Assembly: GCA_050084985.1 (NCBI GenBank)
Contig: JBITNC010000001.1
Location: forward strand, 35,402,001-35,466,000
Source of the DNA: Nageia nagi
Taxonomy: Eukaryota > Pinophyta
Length of the DNA: 64,000 nt
Direction: 5' to 3'
Part shown: piece by piece, positions 60,051 to 64,000 of the stretch
Layout: each line of letters opens with the position of its first letter
Position numbering within the stretch: the first letter of the stretch is position 1
Position numbers and translations under genes: made by a program
Notes under the pieces: model-generated
The model's database searches: none
Seen by the model: the letters and a program-made list of their open reading frames with translations, nothing else
What the model was told of the DNA's origin: nothing

Positions 60051-61407
60051 TCATTTTTAGTAAGGGATTTTTCTAATTGAATAATTTTAAGGTTACTAGG
60101 TTCATAACTTAAGTCAACCTCAATAGTTTTTTCAATTAACATGTGATACCCTTCCTCAAATTGGTGGGGTATTGGAATCCAATTATTATCATTTGCATTA
60201 TATTCTTCATCCTCACTTTCATACTGATCTTTTAAAGTAGTATTAATATTCAAGTTTGTAGTCTATAAGATTGCATATATATCTTTGAAATACTAGATTG
60301 TAGATTGTTCAAGAATCAATGTAAAATTTGCAATTTCTTCATCTACCTAAAAGTATGAGGAAGAGCTACTTGAATTTTATGAGCCTATTATCTCAAATTC
60401 ATCAAACTCATCACTTTTATACCAATCAAAATTTATTTTATGTGTAATATTATCACATATTTATATGATTTCTAGCATACTAATTAATATATTAGAAAAT
60501 AACCCTCCTAAGGATAGCATTTTAGACTCCAAATCATATTGATTTGTCATCCATTTAGATGTTTCAAATAAATTTTCATATGTTTTATGTTCTCATTCTA
60601 GCTCGATTATATTGCAACTGATATTTGATTTTTGTTCTTATAACCTAATCTTGTTTTATCATTGGGTAATTAATAATTAATATCAATGGTGTACCTATCA
60701 TATCATCCTAAACCTTATCCTTTCCATTGACACCTATCAAAGTATCTTTGGATGAATGATCTTACATTCAGTGATAAGTATTCTAATGAATCCTAAAAAA
60801 TACCTTTGATATACTGAGGTAAAGGGAGGATAGATGGTTCTATTGGACCATGATATACAAAAATTATTTCATTAGGTAACTACCCTAGTGATATTAATTT
60901 TCCCATCACAGTAGGAGACTCTTTAGGTCTTCCTATTTTTTGAGCCATAGGAATATTAAAAATGACATCCTTAATGGGAATCTCTCCTTTTCCATAATTA
61001 GTTAATCTTATACTCATAGGATAGATATCATATGGTTTATCTTTTATTGTCCTATCATTATTTTATGCATTTATGGTACAAGATGTTTTTGATGATGAAG
61101 CTTTGCTTGCTTTATCTAATTTGCGTGCTCTTTCTTCCCATGTTTGCTTTTATAGGATTATAGATTTTATTTTTAGTAATGAATCCTTGTTAGTTTTTGG
61201 TGTATAAGGTATTTCAAGATCAATGGTATCTTTCCCCTTTAAAGAACTTGGAGAAGCACCTTTTTTATCAATATCTATTATTGACACCTTTTTAGGAACT
61301 ATAGATGATGTAAAGTTGTGATTAGAAGGAAAAGCAATCTCTCCTAAAAGATGCATATAATTGCAATGGGAATATGGATTGTCATCTCTAAGTACATAAT
61401 GTACCAC
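60051..61407 (-). pseudogene. Gypsy-2 Pol linker between protease and RT
   Basis: On the - strand 61407-61150 and 60253-60020 are open. The latter includes LIEKTIEVDLSYEPSNLKII and LEKSLTKNERKEFIIIFK, the conserved run-in to RT of Tat-like elements (sLsxeErkxxixLLkeyxdvFAWsY). The rest is acidic and poorly conserved. Confidence 0.65.
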
Positions 61408-61610
61408 CCCATCATGAATGTATTTTAGGTTGTTATGATATTTTTATGGGACATGTTGCATGTATCTAATCTAAGGTCTCATTGAGAGTAAGTTTTATTG
61501 CATTTTATCTCCTTCAATAACTTGCAATAATGTTTGTACTATTTTAGATTCCATAGTAATAAGCAATGAGATAGATCTCATTATTGAGCACAAAGCATAA
61601 TTGAAAGCTC

Positions 61611-61949
61611 TTAATTGTAAATAAGATGCACATATGTGTGAAAAGGGAGATTCAAGTTCTCATAGGTAGTTGTAGAAATCATATTTATTGCAAAACCTTC
61701 ATCTATTAATATCCTCTTAAATCCCTCCCATCTATCTTGGCTACATGGAGGATCTTGACCTTGTGAATGATTTGATTGCCTAACTTCATGATCATGGAGG
61801 GCAATAGTGGGTTTTTGGCTTATCTTAATATTTTCCACAAAATACACAAATGTTTTAGAATCTTTAATATTTAGCTCAATTATTTGCAACAATTGGTTCA
61901 TAACTTCTCTATGATTTTTGGATTGTTGTAGTAACTCAAATAAATACAT
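61611..61949 (-). pseudogene. Gypsy-2 aspartic protease relic
   Basis: An open stretch of 112 codons on the - strand. FKRILIDEGFAINMIS near residues 82-97 matches the active-site form VLIDxGSAINxIS. Asp and Gly are kept and the Ser is Phe. ELLQQSKNHREVMNQLL near the start is Gag-Pol junction text. A frame change follows the open part. Confidence 0.75.
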
Positions 61950-63010
61950 CTTTACTTGTGAGTTTCTTAATTGATAGTATAAAGCTCCTTTTACTAAAAC
62001 CTTAGGAAGTTTAGGTCTAGGTATATTTGGTTTTATAATACCATTATTTATTTGATTGTTACAAATATCAGCTTGCCTTCATTCGGCCCTTTGGGCTCTT
62101 ATGGTTATGCTTACCATAGAAACAAAAGTAGAAGCATCTTGAAATCCTTTATATGTTACTTGAATTTTATGTATGTGTGATGCTATAGTATTATATTAAT
62201 ATTAAGAAAGTAAATTTTGATATATTTGTAGATTTTGATTAGGGATATTCAATGGGTTATCTACCTAAAATCTTCCTTAATCAATCAAATCTAGAACCTT
62301 ATGTTGTAATGTTCTAAATTTGCCTATAGTATGAGTCTTTTAATAATGGTAATAAAAAATAATCATTCTCATTATACCATTTACTATCTCTTACATTTGG
62401 TATTTCAGGTAATGTAATTATTTGATGGTCCATTAATTTTTTTAGGATATCATAAAGAGATTTGATCAAAGGAGTAAACTTTCTAGGGGGTGGCCTAGTT
62501 TTCTTTCTTCATTTTGTAAATAGGTATGTTTTGTGGAGGGTTTGGTTCTCCATATTTAAGATAAGAAATATTATTAGTAGTCATTAGTTTTTTTTATTAT
62601 TTTTCCTAATTTTTGTTTCTAACATAAGGTTATTTCTTTTTATATTTTAGTTCTCTATCTTAAATTTTAACCTTTTTTATTACAATAAGGTACTAGCCAT
62701 AGGTATTAGACAAATTTGATTAAATATTTTAGTAGTTATTCTTATGGTAGAGTATAACGTATGCCTATCAAAATCACCCTCCATATTGAAATAAAATCTA
62801 TAATTATCTCATCTTGAAACTATTGCAATCTTGTGAGATCAGTTATGGAAGTTTTATCTTTAATATTTATCCTAAAGTGTTATAAGAATAAGTTATTAAA
62901 TTATGTATATTTCATGGTGCTATTTTTATTCAAGTTATTGTACCAGTTCATCGCTTGTTTAGCAAGTGTTATGGGAAAGTGTAATGATCCACCCAATGGC
63001 ACTAGTCGAC
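61950..63010 (-). pseudogene. gag: Gypsy-2 Gag relic
   Basis: On the - strand: LAKQAMNWYNNLNKNSTMKY (about 62970-62905), then INIKDKTSITDLTRLQ (about 62865-62820) and EIIIDFISIWRVILIG (about 62810-62760). This matches the Gag core pattern WYxxL...YNIKDxTSITDLxxLQQ...FIxRWR of Tat-like elements. The C-terminal half (about 62580-62050) is frayed by stops. Confidence 0.75.
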
Positions 63011-63600
63011 TTTAAGCATCATCAAGGATGTGAATGAAACTATGTTTAAATTATTGCTATATGATGATAAATTTTAAGTAAAAAATACATTATTTGTATT
63101 GAATTTATGGTAACTTTAAGATTTTATGATGTAGGTAACAAGTTACTACAAGATGAAAGGAGAAATTGTACACCTAACAAACTAAAGGTGAATTGGTGAT
63201 GGGAATAGAAAGGTAAGATGAGGAAATGATTGATGTTGGATCATTGACACACCTTATGACCATCATAAATCATGTAGTTGCATGTAGAATAATTATTATT
63301 ACTATCAATTTCTTTATGAAATTATGTTTACCAATGTGTGCGGATTAATCTTGCCTTGCAAGACGAGGTGAGCATCATAGCTAAAGGTGTGTTTCACTTG
63401 TTTTGTATTTTTGAAATTTAAATTTGAAATGGAGGAAAAAAGAAATATATATTATTTAAATTTGATAATTTATATAAGGTTATAAAAATAAATTTAAAAA
63501 AATAAAAATAAAATGAGTGCCCATACTATTACTACATGGGTCTAATTGTAATAACACTATTAGAAAAAGACTAAGGTCACCATGTGATGTTACAAGATAT
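63011..63600. other. Unassigned DNA right of gypsy-2 Gag
   Basis: Probably leader or Gag N-terminus of gypsy-2, or a further insertion. No coding motif, LTR end or primer site was recognised. Confidence 0.35.
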
Positions 63601-63999
63601 TTAATGGGTAGAAAAATAATGGAGTAATGAATCTAATTAAATTTTTTTTCTTGTATTAGGTATGGATAATAGATGGAATTAATTTGTCAGTTAATAAAAA
63701 AGGTTTCAAAATATTTAATACCATTTAAATTATCAATAACTTTAAAAAAACCTATCCCAAAAATTATTAAAAATGTGAAAAGATGTCCATTTGGACATAC
63801 TTGGACCTCCTTGGCTATAAATAAAAGAGTGAAATATTTAATAGGTAGAAAAATAATGGAGTAATAACCCTACTTAGTTTTGTTTTCTTATGTTATGTGT
63901 GAATAATAGTTGGCACTAATTTGCTCATTAATAAAAAAGGCTTCAAGGTAATTAATACCATTTGAACACACTTGAACCCTTTTAGCTATAAATAAAGGA
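63601..63999 (+). repeat. Direct tandem repeat with TATA-like boxes at the right edge
   Basis: Two copies offset by about 237 bp share AGAAAAATAATGGAGTAAT (63610 and 63847), AATAAAAAAGGYTTCAA, TTAATACCATTT and the box CTATAAATAAA followed by AGAG or GGAG (near 63815 and 63984). The first copy has an extra segment of about 67 bp. The second copy is cut by the window edge. Confidence 0.8.
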
Positions 64000-64000
64000 G

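Larger units (their letters stand above)
48108..63999 (-). mobile_element. Tat-like Ty3/gypsy element gypsy-2, cut by the right window edge
   Basis: The 3' LTR is at 48108-48931 and its purine tract at 48932-48944. Leftward-transcribed genes fill 63010-54430: Gag, protease, RT, RNase H, a second RNase H, integrase and an extra sense ORF. A PMD-like ORF lies on the + strand at 50623-52480. The second RNase H before integrase is a known hallmark of the Tat lineage. The predicted target duplication is GAAAG (48103-48107). The 5' LTR is outside the window. Confidence 0.8.

Noticed and set aside
28985-63010. Endogenous pararetrovirus as source of the RT relics
   Set aside because: Each RT lies with integrase and/or paired LTRs and Gag/protease in Ty3/gypsy order; no movement-protein or coat-protein motif was seen.

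Overview
This window is plant nuclear DNA of the repeat-dominated, intergenic kind found in large plant genomes. It is AT-rich and strikingly poor in CpG, and I found no convincing host gene, tRNA or rRNA. Almost everything recognisable is LTR retrotransposon in nested layers, decayed mainly by stop codons and small indels. A gymnosperm or another large, slowly purged plant genome would fit, but the species cannot be read from the sequence.

Layout. (1) 1-5020 plus 11012 to about 11058: a Ty1/copia element on the + strand (copia-1). Its whole Gag-Pol lies in one frame, broken only by five in-frame stops. (2) 5021-11006: a Ty3/gypsy chromovirus on the - strand, complete with two about 400-bp LTRs, a primer site, a chromodomain relic and a GTTTT target duplication, inserted in the copia-1 3' LTR. 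(3) about 11059-13342: unassigned DNA. (4) about 13343-18829: a copia-like relic on the - strand (copia-2) with a three-knuckle Gag, no recognisable Pol, and an about 0.9-kb terminal-inverted-repeat element inside it. (5) 18830-48107: a gypsy element on the - strand (gypsy-3), inserted in the copia-2 LTR. It carries gag, pol and an extra sense ORF of unknown function downstream of integrase. (6) about 21060-35958: a gypsy element on the - strand (gypsy-1), inserted in gypsy-3. It has lost most of pol but carries a plant-mobile-domain (PMD)-like ORF on the opposite strand. Its 3' LTR holds a 1.49-kb miniature LTR element with an AAATC target duplication. (7) 48108 to the right edge: a Tat-like gypsy element on the - strand (gypsy-2) with two RNase H domains, inserted in the gypsy-3 5' LTR. 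It carries both a second antisense PMD-like ORF and a second, different sense ORF after integrase.

The insertion order can be read from interrupted repeats: copia-2, then gypsy-3, then gypsy-1 and gypsy-2, then the miniature element in gypsy-1. Independently, the chromovirus is younger than copia-1. The model predicts that the missing halves of the gypsy-3 and copia-2 LTRs lie beyond the right edge.

The most interesting content is what the retrotransposons carry besides gag-pol: two antisense PMD-like genes, two unrelated sense ORFs 3' of integrase, an about 200-bp-arm fold-back palindrome with a third arm, a 21-bp minisatellite that reads as perfect heptads, and a miniature element whose LTR ends match the resident chromovirus. 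Domain assignments rest on motif recognition by eye, and interval ends of decayed domains are approximate.
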